Source: JASSUD01 sp031963415
Lineage (GTDB): Bacteria; Pseudomonadota; Gammaproteobacteria; Burkholderiales; Burkholderiaceae
Length of the DNA: 64,000 nt
NCBI GenBank assembly: GCA_031963415.1
Contig: JASSUI010000002.1
Coordinates: 45,193 to 109,192 of the forward strand
Direction: 5' to 3'
The translations under genes and the position numbers were made by a program. Below are positions 1 through 8,884 of the stretch, in pieces (the first letter of the stretch is position 1; every line of letters starts with the position of its first letter). The notes below the pieces were generated by a model that did no database searches, was not told where the DNA came from, and was given only the letters and a program-made list of their open reading frames with translations.

Positions 1-33
1 TCTAATATCGCTTGGTCTATCTTTGTCATATGC

Positions 34-2165
34 TTACTTTTTGATTACCTTCATTATCATATGACTTCTTTCACACAAAATTCCTGACACCTTCGAAATA
101 TTCGCATTTGTATCCTTCAGAAGTTCGATCAAAGCCCTAACCCCTTCAGGAGTCAACGCGGACTGCTTGCTTAAGGCGCATGCAGCCGTAGACCTGACCT
201 CCGCCTCCTCATTCTTATCCATCAAGATATCGGTCAAGGCCCCCAACCCTTTATCAGATAACGCGGACTGCTTGCCTAAGGCCCACGCAGCCTCAGTCCT
301 GAGAGAGTGAACCGCATTCGTATCCTTCAAGACTTTGATCAAGGCCCCCACCCCTTCATCAGACCACGTGGACTGATTGCGTAAGGCTTCCATAGTCGCA
401 GATATGACATCCGCCTCCGCATTCGTATCTTTCAAGATGTCGATCAAGGCCCCTAACCATTCATCAGAACACGTGGACTGATTGCGTAAGGCCCACACAG
501 CCTCAGACCTGACATCCGCCTCCACATTCGTATCCTTCGAGACGTCGATCAAGGCCCTAACCCCTTCAGGAGGCAACGCGGACTGATTGCGTAACGCCCG
601 AACAGCCTCAGTCCTAAGAGAGTGAACCGCATTCGTATCCATCAAGACGTCGATCAAGGCCCTCACCCCTTCAGGAGGCAACATGGACTGACCGCCTAAG
701 GCTTCCGCAGTCGCAGACCTGACAGCCGCCTCCTCATTCGTATCCCTTAAGACGTCGGTCAAGGCCTTAACCCTTTCAGGAGGCAAGATGGACCGATTGC
801 GTAACGCCAGCACAGCCTTAGACCTGAGATACGCCCCCTCATTCGTATCCTTCAAGACGTTGATCAAGGCCCCCAACCCTTCATCAGACAACGCGGACTG
901 TTTGCCTAAGATCCGCGCAGCCTCAGTCCTGACAGACGCTTCCACCTTCCCATCCTTCAAGACATAGATCAAGGCCCCCACCCGTTCATCAGACAACGTG
1001 GACTGATTGCATAAGGCTTCCACAGTCGCAGATCTGACATCCGCATCCTCATTCGTATCCATCAAGACGCCGATCAAGGCCCCCACCCGTTCATCAGACA
1101 ATGTGGACTGATTGCATAAGGCTTCCACAGTCGCAGATCTGACATCCGCCTCCGCATTCGTATCCTTCAAGATGTCGATCAAGGCCTCCACCCGTTCATC
1201 AGACAATGTGGACTGATCGCGTAAGGCCCACACAGCCGCAGTCCTGACATCCGCCTCCGCATTCGTATCCTTCAAGATGTCGATCAAGGCCCCCACCCGT
1301 TCATCAGACAATGTGGACTGATCGCGTAAGGCCCACACAGCCGCAGTCCTGACATCCGCCTCCGCATTCGTATCCTTCAAGACGTCGATCAAGGCCCCCA
1401 CCCCATCAGGAGTCAACGTGGACTGATTGCGTAACGCCCGCACAGCCTCAGTCCTGAGAGAGTGAACCGCATTCGTATCCTTCAAGATGTCGATCAAGGC
1501 CCCCAACCGTTCATCAGATAACGTGGAGCGATTACCTAAGGCCCGCACAGCCGCAGACCTGATATCCACCTCCTCATTCGCATCCTTCAAGACGTCGATC
1601 AAGGCTCCCACCCCTTCATCAGACAACGCGGACTGATTGCCTAGGGCTTCCGCAGTCAAAGTCCTGAGAGAGCGAACCGCATTCGTATCCTTCAAGACGT
1701 CGACCAAGGCCCCCACCCATTCATCAGACAATGTAAACTGATCGCGTAAGGCCCACGCAGCCGCAGACCTGACATCCGCCTCCTCATTCGTATCCTTCAA
1801 GACGTCGATCAACGCGCCCACCCCTTCATCAGACAACGTGGACTGATTGCGTAACGCCCGCGCAGCCGCAGACCTGACATCCGCCTCCTCATTTGTATCC
1901 TTCAAGACGTCGATCAAGGCCCCCACCCCTTCATCAGACAACGCGGACTGCTTGCCTAAGGCTTCCGCAGCCAAAGTCCTGAGAGAGAGAACCGCATTCA
2001 TACCATTCAAGACGTCGATCAAGGCCCTCCACCTTTCAGCAGGCAATGCGTAGTGATTGCGTAACGCCAGCGCAACCTTATACATGACCTCCACCTTCTC
2101 CACACTCGTATCCCTCGTATCCTTCAAGACGTCGATCAAGGCCTTAACCCCATCCTTAGATGACC
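34..2165 (-). repeat. Tandem 105-bp coding repeats (20 x 35-residue HEAT-like units)
   Basis: The 3' third of the NACHT gene is built from about 20 in-frame units of 105 bp. Two sub-types alternate, one with EADVRS/T and one with AVHSLRT at the centre. Neighbouring units, for example around 1180-1400, are nearly identical in DNA, which points to recent unit duplication and easy expansion or contraction by recombination. The unit is fully coding with conserved helix-forming residues, so this is a protein repeat, not a CRISPR. Confidence 0.9.
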
Positions 2166-5100
2166 TAGAACGATCGCACAACGTCCTCAGCAAAGGCCCT
2201 TTGCCCTCCATTTCTGCTTGATGTATTCTGTTTAGCAAAAGAGATTCTGGGAAAGCGTGCTGCCTCCCTAAAACACTTTGACCTGTTTTTTTTATCTCTA
2301 CATCCAGCCACAGCATGAGCTCCTGTTCCAATTGCACAATGGTCTCTGATTTCAATCGCGCTCTGGCTTCCTGCAAACAATTCAGGATCAGCTGTTGATG
2401 AGGGATGCCAATTAAGTCTCGGGGTGCTTGATTTAATAATTTAAAGAATTGCTCCGCCCCTTCGGGGTTAAGTAAGCCTGCAACCATCTGCCAGACAATT
2501 TCATAACGAGGGTTATATTTCTGGGTCGCGATAAATGCCTCAAGTTCTTCCAAATTTGGCAATACGCCTAACTCTGTTTGTACAGAGGGGGTTACCTCGC
2601 GCTTTCCTAGCTTAGTAGCATACTTTTGTATTTGCCTAACAAGAAATTTTGCCGCAAAGAATTCTTGGAAAGTCAGATGTAAGAAATGCCAGGCACGTTT
2701 ATATTCTTCGGAGTCGGTATCGGTTGTATGTAAAAAGGCGAGTTGTCCAAGGTTAATTAGTAAGTCTGCTAACAACGGCTTCTTGCCTTCCTGGTCGCAC
2801 TGTTGATAGAGTACCGACAATATGTTTTGTAAATAATCATCATCAAATTCAAGCACACCGTCTTGTATCCCTTGGAACGCTAAATAACTTAGATACTCCT
2901 CTTCTACAGGAGCTAACTGTGCTTTGAATAAATCAGACTTTAAGCGGAAAGCTAATTCATGCCTTACTGGCATCCCTGTTGACGATTTTCCTAAGCGCAC
3001 ACTATCGTTGCGCATTAGCTGGCTGATCATCGTCTTATACAGCGACGTCATAGTGAGGGAATGGCCGGCCTTAACCTGAGTTTGTAGCTTATTCCAGCTA
3101 AAACACAGTACATCCAGCTGCACGGGAATATTCACTAACCCTTGGACGACAGGTGTTCGTTTAATAAAGTCCTGTATCGCAACAACAGTCTCAGGAGCTA
3201 CTACCTTCTGCAGATAGGTTTGTACATTCTCTTGGCTAAAACCAATCGTTTCGAGTTCCAGATCGATAGAGGGCAGTATGGAATGATCGACACCTGAAGG
3301 GCGAGAGGTCAGCATAATATGCGGCTGCTTTAATAACGTCGTGATAAATTGACCCAAAGGACTATCCACATTTGCCGTCTCTGTGGAAACTTCATCCAAA
3401 CCATCGAGAATAAAAAGAATCCTGTCGGAATAGGCAGCTAGCGTGCGGGCCAAAGCTTCTTTATCAACGTGCTGCGCGAAATATTTCTCACGTAGCAGGT
3501 CTTCTAGATTACGAGCGGTATAGGTTGATTTAAGCTGGCGCAGCGGAAGCCAGAGCACCGCGTCGAACTGACCTTGCCACAGACCATTTTCCTTGTGAAA
3601 TTCGTAGACTAACTTCTTACAGAGCGTGCTCTTACCACTACCTGGACGGCCTTGAATTAAAATCTCGCTCGGTTTGTCTTTTTTTCCATTACGCAGTATG
3701 CGTTCATTGAATAAATTTTTTAATTCAATCTGGGCTTGTATATTGGTATTTGTGACCTGTTCATAGCTCCCCATACGGTTGAAAACCGCTGGTTTTTTCT
3801 GTAATTGTTTTTTCTCTTGCTCGCGTTGCTGCAAGCTTTCGACAATCGCCAAATTGATATAACAATCTTCTAGACTAAGCTCCTCTCCGGAGACACGTTG
3901 AATCGAAAGTAGATTGAATTGTCCACGGCGAAGACGCTCATAATAATCTTTCAATGCTGTACGGACTTGACCTAAGCTTACTGAAGCAGGCGTAGTGTTG
4001 ATTCTGATATCGGCAAGGCCACGCTGGATTTCATTAAAGTGATCTGGAATCGCCACCACAATATCAGCATGCTGCTTGATATTGTGTACTTCTTGAAGCA
4101 ATGCCTTTTTCGGGACAGCTTCCCAAAATGCATGTGGCCCAGGAGGCACATATCCGCCCCGCTCCATTTCTTGAATATCCGGCTCTTGTATATTGAAGAC
4201 CGAGATGTCGCTTCTTTGCCAGCGCCCTATACGGTCAAGCGTACCTTTCGCATATTCCTTAATGGCCTCGAGTTTTCCCCAACCAATCTTTTCTTCTGAC
4301 AAGCCTTTGAGCATACTCAGTGCACTGTCTCGAGTGGTTTCAGTCACCCTCGCACATGCAATTCGCTCTAAACGATCACATAAACCGCGTAGAAAATTCT
4401 CGTCATACGGCTCATTGCTTTCATTGAGCAGATTTTCCAAAAAATCTAATCGCCCTGTCTTTAATCCCACACCCAAATAGACGTCAACCAGGCGTAGCTG
4501 CACATACCACGGTTGAACTCGATCATGGGAAAACTCATGAATTCCTATTCTGAAAGCTCTAAACGCATCGATAAATCGATCTGGCTCAAAGCCAGCAATG
4601 ATCACAGCAGTTAATGCGGTACTGGGACTGGCCATACTACCAGCGATGAGTTTTAAAATACCGCCTGTTAAATAAAGGCCCCCTGCCACAGCAGGGTTAA
4701 GATAGCGTGTCAGCTTTTCCCAAAAGGTTTTGTCATTCGGTAAACGGGCCAACGCTTGCCGCGCATACATAACTGGCCAAGCTAACTCTAAGTCAGTTTC
4801 ATATCGATCAAATACCTGCCTCAAGGCTTCTTGTATCTTCTCTCGGTCTATCTTCTCTATTTCCAGATCAACCATTTGATCTAACACAAGCGATACTGCA
4901 TCCAATAAGGTGCGAGCTTGCAGGCAGTTTTGATTGATTTGAATCTCTTGTAAGGACTGAAGAAGTGCCTTGAGCAATACAACGCGATCTGCTACCGCAT
5001 GCGGATCTTGCTCTAGTTTGAGGCGGCTAAGTACCAATCGACAGAGTCCATTTAATACGCTCACATCTAGACATCGATTGTGTTCTGGCTTTAATACATC

Positions 5101-5547
5101 CAATAGTGCGTTGATGAGTTTACGGTGAAATTCAGTATGATCAATAGTCCCCAACGCAACCAATTCTTGGATATGCGCGAGGTTTTTCACACTTTTGTTG
5201 AACTGAACGAGCACCTGCTCAGCTTCTTCAAGTAGCACAGCGGCCTCAGTAGGCACGCTCTCTTTTCCTTGATGTGAGGCAAGGATTTGTTTATAGCACC
5301 AAGCAAGATGACGGGTTTCCTGTAAATCTTTCGTATGCGTACAAGCGGGATAATTCAACGTAGGAATGGCAGAGCGAGAGAATTGCCCCTGCAGGGGTGC
5401 TTTGAAAAAGGGAGGTCCGGCCGATAAGCCAGCAATATACTGTGCAAAAATATTTGCCTTGCTCTCTGAGCATGGCCCATACATCGCTACATAATTAGGC
5501 TGTGTAGGGAGCGTTGCATGCTGTAGAGGAATAGGATTGCTGCCCAA
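34..5547 (-). CDS. NACHT STAND NTPase with C-terminal HEAT repeat array (5' end disrupted)
   Basis: A giant STAND-type P-loop protein of about 1840 residues as read here. Residues about 50-470 form a helical module also found in the NACHT protein at 15897-21344 (shared motifs TRHLAW, ARQALA, VAGGLYL, LRGLCDRLERIA). The segment SGEELSLEDCYINLAIVE lies before the NACHT domain. Walker A is GRPGSGKST near residue 635 and Walker B is LFILDGLDEV near 710. From about residue 1125 to the end there are 20 repeats of 35 residues (type GALIDVLKDTN-EADVRSAA-ALRNQSTL), which fit HEAT/armadillo-like helices that usually bind proteins. The first start in this frame is TTG at 5547, but the frame stays open upstream to about 5643 with convincing TPR-like coding, so the true N-terminus probably lies beyond the IS110 element. 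Function is unknown: by family, a signal-responsive NTPase, either a host-directed effector or a defence protein. Confidence 0.85.
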   Translation of the reverse strand: MGSNPIPLQHATLPTQPNYVAMYGPCSESKANIFAQYIAGLSAGPPFFKAPLQGQFSRSAIPTLNYPACTHTKDLQETRHLAWCYKQILASHQGKESVPTEAAVLLEEAEQVLVQFNKSVKNLAHIQELVALGTIDHTEFHRKLINALLDVLKPEHNRCLDVSVLNGLCRLVLSRLKLEQDPHAVADRVVLLKALLQSLQEIQINQNCLQARTLLDAVSLVLDQMVDLEIEKIDREKIQEALRQVFDRYETDLELAWPVMYARQALARLPNDKTFWEKLTRYLNPAVAGGLYLTGGILKLIAGSMASPSTALTAVIIAGFEPDRFIDAFRAFRIGIHEFSHDRVQPWYVQLRLVDVYLGVGLKTGRLDFLENLLNESNEPYDENFLRGLCDRLERIACARVTETTRDSALSMLKGLSEEKIGWGKLEAIKEYAKGTLDRIGRWQRSDISVFNIQEPDIQEMERGGYVPPGPHAFWEAVPKKALLQEVHNIKQHADIVVAIPDHFNEIQRGLADIRINTTPASVSLGQVRTALKDYYERLRRGQFNLLSIQRVSGEELSLEDCYINLAIVESLQQREQEKKQLQKKPAVFNRMGSYEQVTNTNIQAQIELKNLFNERILRNGKKDKPSEILIQGRPGSGKSTLCKKLVYEFHKENGLWQGQFDAVLWLPLRQLKSTYTARNLEDLLREKYFAQHVDKEALARTLAAYSDRILFILDGLDEVSTETANVDSPLGQFITTLLKQPHIMLTSRPSGVDHSILPSIDLELETIGFSQENVQTYLQKVVAPETVVAIQDFIKRTPVVQGLVNIPVQLDVLCFSWNKLQTQVKAGHSLTMTSLYKTMISQLMRNDSVRLGKSSTGMPVRHELAFRLKSDLFKAQLAPVEEEYLSYLAFQGIQDGVLEFDDDYLQNILSVLYQQCDQEGKKPLLADLLINLGQLAFLHTTDTDSEEYKRAWHFLHLTFQEFFAAKFLVRQIQKYATKLGKREVTPSVQTELGVLPNLEELEAFIATQKYNPRYEIVWQMVAGLLNPEGAEQFFKLLNQAPRDLIGIPHQQLILNCLQEARARLKSETIVQLEQELMLWLDVEIKKTGQSVLGRQHAFPESLLLNRIHQAEMEGKGPLLRTLCDRSRSSKDGVKALIDVLKDTRDTSVEKVEVMYKVALALRNHYALPAERWRALIDVLNGMNAVLSLRTLAAEALGKQSALSDEGVGALIDVLKDTNEEADVRSAAARALRNQSTLSDEGVGALIDVLKDTNEEADVRSAAAWALRDQFTLSDEWVGALVDVLKDTNAVRSLRTLTAEALGNQSALSDEGVGALIDVLKDANEEVDIRSAAVRALGNRSTLSDERLGALIDILKDTNAVHSLRTEAVRALRNQSTLTPDGVGALIDVLKDTNAEADVRTAAVWALRDQSTLSDERVGALIDILKDTNAEADVRTAAVWALRDQSTLSDERVEALIDILKDTNAEADVRSATVEALCNQSTLSDERVGALIGVLMDTNEDADVRSATVEALCNQSTLSDERVGALIYVLKDGKVEASVRTEAARILGKQSALSDEGLGALINVLKDTNEGAYLRSKAVLALRNRSILPPERVKALTDVLRDTNEEAAVRSATAEALGGQSMLPPEGVRALIDVLMDTNAVHSLRTEAVRALRNQSALPPEGVRALIDVSKDTNVEADVRSEAVWALRNQSTCSDEWLGALIDILKDTNAEADVISATMEALRNQSTWSDEGVGALIKVLKDTNAVHSLRTEAAWALGKQSALSDKGLGALTDILMDKNEEAEVRSTAACALSKQSALTPEGVRALIELLKDTNANISKVSGILCERSHMIMKVIKK

Positions 5548-5631
5548 CGCAGAAAGTGCTTCTGTAGACTGACCTAACGCGCTTAAGTAGCTTGAATACT
5601 CAAGGACTACTTTCCTAAGAAACTTCCTCGT

Positions 5632-6990
5632 CTATGCTGCCTTAGGTTGCAATGTATAGCCTAATGATTCAGCCCGATGGGTTAAGTTAGCTAAAATTCT
5701 TTGTCGGTAACGCTCTTCATAGTATGCGGCGCCAGGATCAACATAGTTCATGCCATATCGCAATGCATTGTAGAACAGTACGGCAATTTTCCGCGCCGTG
5801 GCGGTCACGGCTTTGGCTTTGCCAATACGCGCTGATAAGCGTCGATAGAATGCACCCAGTGCGGTCTCTGTTCGACCTATTGTGGTTGCCGCTAAACGCA
5901 GCGCTGCCGCTGCCTTATTTGAAGAGCGCCGCGTTTTAGAAGAGAGGACTTTGCCCCCTGATATTTTATTTCCTGGTGCTAAGCATAGCCACGAGGTGAA
6001 ATGCTTCACACTTGGCCAGCGCGACATATCGTTACCCCATTCAGCAACAAGCTTAAGAGCCAAAGAGGGGCCTAAACTATGTATCTGTGTGAGATCAATG
6101 CCGAGCACTTGATAGAGTGATGCTCTGACATCAAATGACATCTGATTAGATTGTTTACTTCGACACCGAGCTGTAGGCAAAGGGGTTGTCGCAGGTGGGT
6201 TATTGCGGTGCAACTTTTTTAAGGCAAGCTCAATCTGTTCATCACATTGCGCGATCTGCGTTTGATAAAAGTCGTACAAAGCCACGGCTTGCGTCAACTC
6301 AAAAACATGCTCCGCTTGATAATGGCCTGTCAAAGCAGCACAAATATCTTCTTGAGATGCTTTACACCGAAAATCTCGATATTGAGCGAGTACCTCGGCG
6401 CAACGTTCACCGGCAATGATGGCGCGAATGATCTTCATGCCGGTGACGCCCGTTATGTCCGAGACCACAAGAGGCAACTGTACATTCATTTGTACTAACG
6501 CTTTTTGCATATGCTGGATATGCGCTGCCGCATATTCAATTAAGCGCTCGCGCTGACGTAAATAAGCACGTAGCGTTGCCACATCATGACGAGGTCGAAA
6601 GCTTGCGCTAAGTAATCCGTAAGCATGAAGTTTTTGCAGCCATTGAGCATCATTCACATCGGTCTTACGACCAGGTACCGTCTTGGCATGCCTGGCATTG
6701 ACCAACACAACTTCAAAGCCTCGTGCTTCCAATATCTCAAATACAGCAATCCAATAAACGCCAGTAGACTCCATGGCAACCGTCGTTACACCCTTTTCCT
6801 TTAGCCACTGGGATAGGGCGTACAAATCGCCAGTGAAACTACGAAATGACCGAACTGGCTCTTCATCGCATTCAGGATCCACAGCCACAACGTGGAATGC
6901 TGAACCCACATCAATACCCGCAGCATGGGGATGAACGATTGAAATATCGGCGATGCTATGATGAATAGATCGAGGTTTTCTCTGCTTCAT
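5632..6990 (-). CDS. IS110-family transposase (intact)
   Basis: Recombinase of 452 residues. The N-terminal RuvC-like DEDD domain shows AGIDVGSAFHVVAV, VAMESTGVYWI and KTDVNDAQWL. The C-terminal Transposase_20 region shows IHSLGPSLALKLVAEWG, FTSWLCLAPGNKISGGK and a terminal TARKIAVLFYNAL segment. The reading frame could start earlier (7065), but ATG at 6990 directly follows a good ribosome site (GGGAGGGTTT) and matches the usual family start. The frame is complete. A related but degraded copy lies at 58821-59877. Confidence 0.92.
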   Translation of the reverse strand: MKQRKPRSIHHSIADISIVHPHAAGIDVGSAFHVVAVDPECDEEPVRSFRSFTGDLYALSQWLKEKGVTTVAMESTGVYWIAVFEILEARGFEVVLVNARHAKTVPGRKTDVNDAQWLQKLHAYGLLSASFRPRHDVATLRAYLRQRERLIEYAAAHIQHMQKALVQMNVQLPLVVSDITGVTGMKIIRAIIAGERCAEVLAQYRDFRCKASQEDICAALTGHYQAEHVFELTQAVALYDFYQTQIAQCDEQIELALKKLHRNNPPATTPLPTARCRSKQSNQMSFDVRASLYQVLGIDLTQIHSLGPSLALKLVAEWGNDMSRWPSVKHFTSWLCLAPGNKISGGKVLSSKTRRSSNKAAAALRLAATTIGRTETALGAFYRRLSARIGKAKAVTATARKIAVLFYNALRYGMNYVDPGAAYYEERYRQRILANLTHRAESLGYTLQPKAA

Positions 6991-7178
6991 TGCCAAACCC
7001 TCCCAAAATGATGAATGATCGAAAGGCAGGATGACGGTGTCAATCACTTTCCTAAACGGGATCACTTCGCAGTGTCACCAATACGGGGGCCGCATCTATC
7101 CTTGGACCACGTTATATATCGGGGTAAACCACCAAAAAATAAACGGTCTCTCCAATCGACACAGATACTATAACTCCA
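5632..7178 (-). mobile_element. IS110-family insertion sequence (boundaries approximate)
   Basis: The element is defined by its intact DEDD transposase and about 190 bp of non-coding DNA upstream of it (6991-7178). Both sides carry pieces that look like the N-terminal TPR region of the NACHT-HEAT gene. I found no clear terminal inverted repeats or target duplication, as is normal for IS110. The exact ends are uncertain by a few tens of bases. In IS110 elements the 5' non-coding end encodes a bridge RNA for target choice, so that RNA would be expected in 6991-7178. Confidence 0.7.
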
Positions 7179-7445
7179 TCATAAGAGTTTCTCTGATTTG
7201 GGTAGGGGAGCGCCCCTTAAGAGGTTATGTAGAAAAACCTTTCTTGCTTCATCGCGAGAGTATTGTTCTACATATACTTTCAACTCATTTATCAGCTGAT
7301 CATAAGCCGCTTTGGCTTTGTCAGTCTGACCAGCAAGAACATAAGCTCTAGCTTCGGCTCGCCTAACTTCTGGTGGCACGACGACTGACGAAGTTTGGAC
7401 TGATCCGGACGGATGTGCGGGGGTTCCCCATACGCTGCTAAACAC
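7179..7445 (-). pseudogene. Probable N-terminal fragment of the NACHT-HEAT gene
   Basis: A minus-strand reading frame of 88 codons starting at GTG 7445, with a GGGAG ribosome site just upstream. It contains a TPR-like stretch (AEARAYVLAGQTDKAKAAYDQL) that resembles residues 25-80 of the second NACHT protein (EAADKYQQCIKIAQ). The frame ends about where the IS110 begins. Downstream of the IS, the NACHT-HEAT frame resumes with EEVLRKVVLEYSSYLSALGQ, again TPR-like. The simplest reading is one gene split by the insertion. It could instead be a leftover of a separate paralogue. Confidence 0.6.
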
Positions 7446-7775
7446 TTTCTGCTCCCAATGGTGAAGAGCGTAAGACTAAGCCTTTAGATTTTGCATAAGC
7501 AGATAGTTATTCTATGCCTACAGAATAAAAAAAAGTGGGATTTTTTACTCAACAGCATGAGGAGCAACCCTGATTTTTACCAAATCTTTTATTTCCCCTA
7601 AGGCACAGCGCATAGTGGAGTTTCGTTAGACGTAGCGTAATTTATCGATTTTTCTTGAAATTTAATGAAATCTGAATTTTGGTTTGACAATCGTTATCAA
7701 CCATACATTTTTATGCTGGACATTTTTTCTTAAAAATGGTAATTTTGTTCAAAATGAACATTTCTGGAGGAATGT
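7446..7775. promoter_or_regulatory. Intergenic region with candidate operator before the Phd/PIN module
   Basis: A 330-bp non-coding stretch. A TTGACA box is visible at 7684-7689, but no well-spaced -10 box could be assigned. A perfect 6-bp inverted repeat, TGTTCA-AAA-TGAACA, lies at 7746-7760 directly before the ribosome site (TGGAGG). That is where an autoregulatory antitoxin operator would be expected. Confidence 0.45.
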
Positions 7776-8027
7776 ATGCGCATAGTAACGGCCACCGAGG
7801 CCAAACACCACTTTGCCAGCGTCATCGAAGCCGCATCTCGTGAACCTGTAAAAATTCAAAGCCATAAGCGTGATATAGCTGTTGTCATATCTATGCAAGA
7901 ATACGAACGCTTGGCAAATTTCACCAAAACAGAATTTCAGAGGTTTTGCGATCAGGTAGGCACGGCTTCTGAGAAAGCAGGAATGACAGAAGAAAAACTG
8001 GCGGAGTTATTAGCCAGTGAAGAATGA
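7776..8027 (+). CDS. Phd/YefM-family antitoxin
   Basis: A protein of 83 residues. The N-terminus has the Phd/YefM fold signature (TATEAKHHFASVIEAASREPVKI, then AVVISMQEYERL), which dimerises and binds its own operator. The acidic C-terminal tail (EEKLAELLASEE) would wrap and block the toxin. It has a good TGGAGG ribosome site 7 bases before ATG. Its 3' end overlaps the PIN toxin gene by 11 bases, a normal coupled toxin-antitoxin layout. It is probably self-repressed through the palindrome at 7746-7760. Confidence 0.92.
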   Translation: MRIVTATEAKHHFASVIEAASREPVKIQSHKRDIAVVISMQEYERLANFTKTEFQRFCDQVGTASEKAGMTEEKLAELLASEE

Positions 8028-8430
8028 CCGCAAATTAGTATTAGATACCAACGTACTAATTAGCCGTTTGCTGTTTCCTAGCGGGGTTGCTGCAAAGGCA
8101 GTTGATCATGCATTGGAATGGGGCCTGCCTTTAATGTCAGAAGAAACTTTATCTGAATTAACTGAGGTACTGTCACGTCCCAAATTCTCCAAATATATAT
8201 CCATTCAGGATCGCCAACACTTCATTCGATTATTAGGTGGGGTTGTGCGAATTGTGCCTATTACTCATCGTATCACTGCCTGCCGCGATCCTAAGGACGA
8301 TAAATTTTTACACGTTGCACTCAATGGCAATGCGCAAGTCATTGTGACGGGAGATGCAGATTTGTTAGTGCTCCAACCATTTCACGGTATTGCTATCGTT
8401 AATCCTCAGACATTTTTGAGGATGACCTAA
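8017..8430 (+). CDS. PIN-domain toxin (COG1569-type ribonuclease)
   Basis: A protein of 137 residues starting at GTG, overlapping the antitoxin. The PIN acidic residues are all present: LVLDTNVLISRLL (first Asp), SEETLSELTEVL (Glu), CRDPKDDKFLHVAL (Asp) and VTGDADLLVL (last Asp). PIN toxins are Mg-dependent RNases that cut tRNA, mRNA or rRNA. Length and motifs fit the putative toxin PIN family of COG1569. It looks intact and is probably neutralised by the upstream Phd-like protein. Confidence 0.92.
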   Translation: MKNDRKLVLDTNVLISRLLFPSGVAAKAVDHALEWGLPLMSEETLSELTEVLSRPKFSKYISIQDRQHFIRLLGGVVRIVPITHRITACRDPKDDKFLHVALNGNAQVIVTGDADLLVLQPFHGIAIVNPQTFLRMT

Positions 8431-8436
8431 GGCAAG

Positions 8437-8751
8437 CTAAATAGCGGCGAGTCGATTTACAGTATCCGGATAACGCTCAACCAGTCGAATTAGCAATGCT
8501 GCTTGAGCATTAGGCTTTGCTCTACCTTGTTCCCAATTTTATAACGTGCGAGGGTTGGTTCGTAGGTAACGGGCAAAAACGCCTCGAGATAAATGTAGGC
8601 TCTCACGCAATTGAACAAGCTCTTCAGCGATGATGTGAGGAGCCGGTGCTATTTCGACCACATGCTGACGTAAAGTAATTTTACCTTCACGATGGGCTGT
8701 TAAAGCTTCAAATCCTTTAGACAATTCAGCGAATAAATTTCGTTTCGTCAT
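8437..8751 (-). pseudogene. XRE/HigA-type antitoxin with one internal stop codon
   Basis: Read through a single TAA at about codon 71, this encodes a regulator of about 104 residues with an XRE helix-turn-helix near its C-terminus: LVQLRESLHLSRGVFARYLRTNPRTL-stop-NWEQGRAKPNAQAALLIRLVERYP. Homologues normally have Glu at the stop position (TLENWEQG), so one GAA to TAA change broke it. It overlaps the upstream toxin remnant by an ATGA motif, as in HigBA-like modules of the NadS/COG2944 type. The HTH is cut in the middle, so DNA binding is probably lost. Confidence 0.75.
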
Positions 8752-8881
8752 TTTGACCTCTTCTCAATCTCGTTGCGGAGCATATTAGCTAATAATTTTT
8801 GCTCTTTCGGCGTTAGGTCAGCCATTTCATCTTTGTCATAAAGTGTAAACAGCCAAAATTGGTGTTCTCTCTTCCACCAAT
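8748..8881 (-). pseudogene. Truncated RelE/HigB-type toxin (C-terminus only)
   Basis: Only about 44 C-terminal codons remain: WWKREHQFWLFTLYDKDEMADLTPKEQKLLANML, typical of the end of RelE/HigB-like toxins partnered with NadS-type antitoxins (LLxLYxKxExxDLTxxE). The frame runs into a stop just where the IS200 end begins, so the IS removed the 5' half. The stop overlaps the antitoxin start (ATGA), confirming the original operon. Confidence 0.7.
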
Positions 8882-8884
8882 ACT

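Noticed and set aside
34..2165. Regular 105-bp direct repeats that could look like a CRISPR or satellite
   Set aside because: The units are continuous coding sequence with conserved hydrophobic helix positions and no unique spacers, so they are HEAT-type protein repeats.
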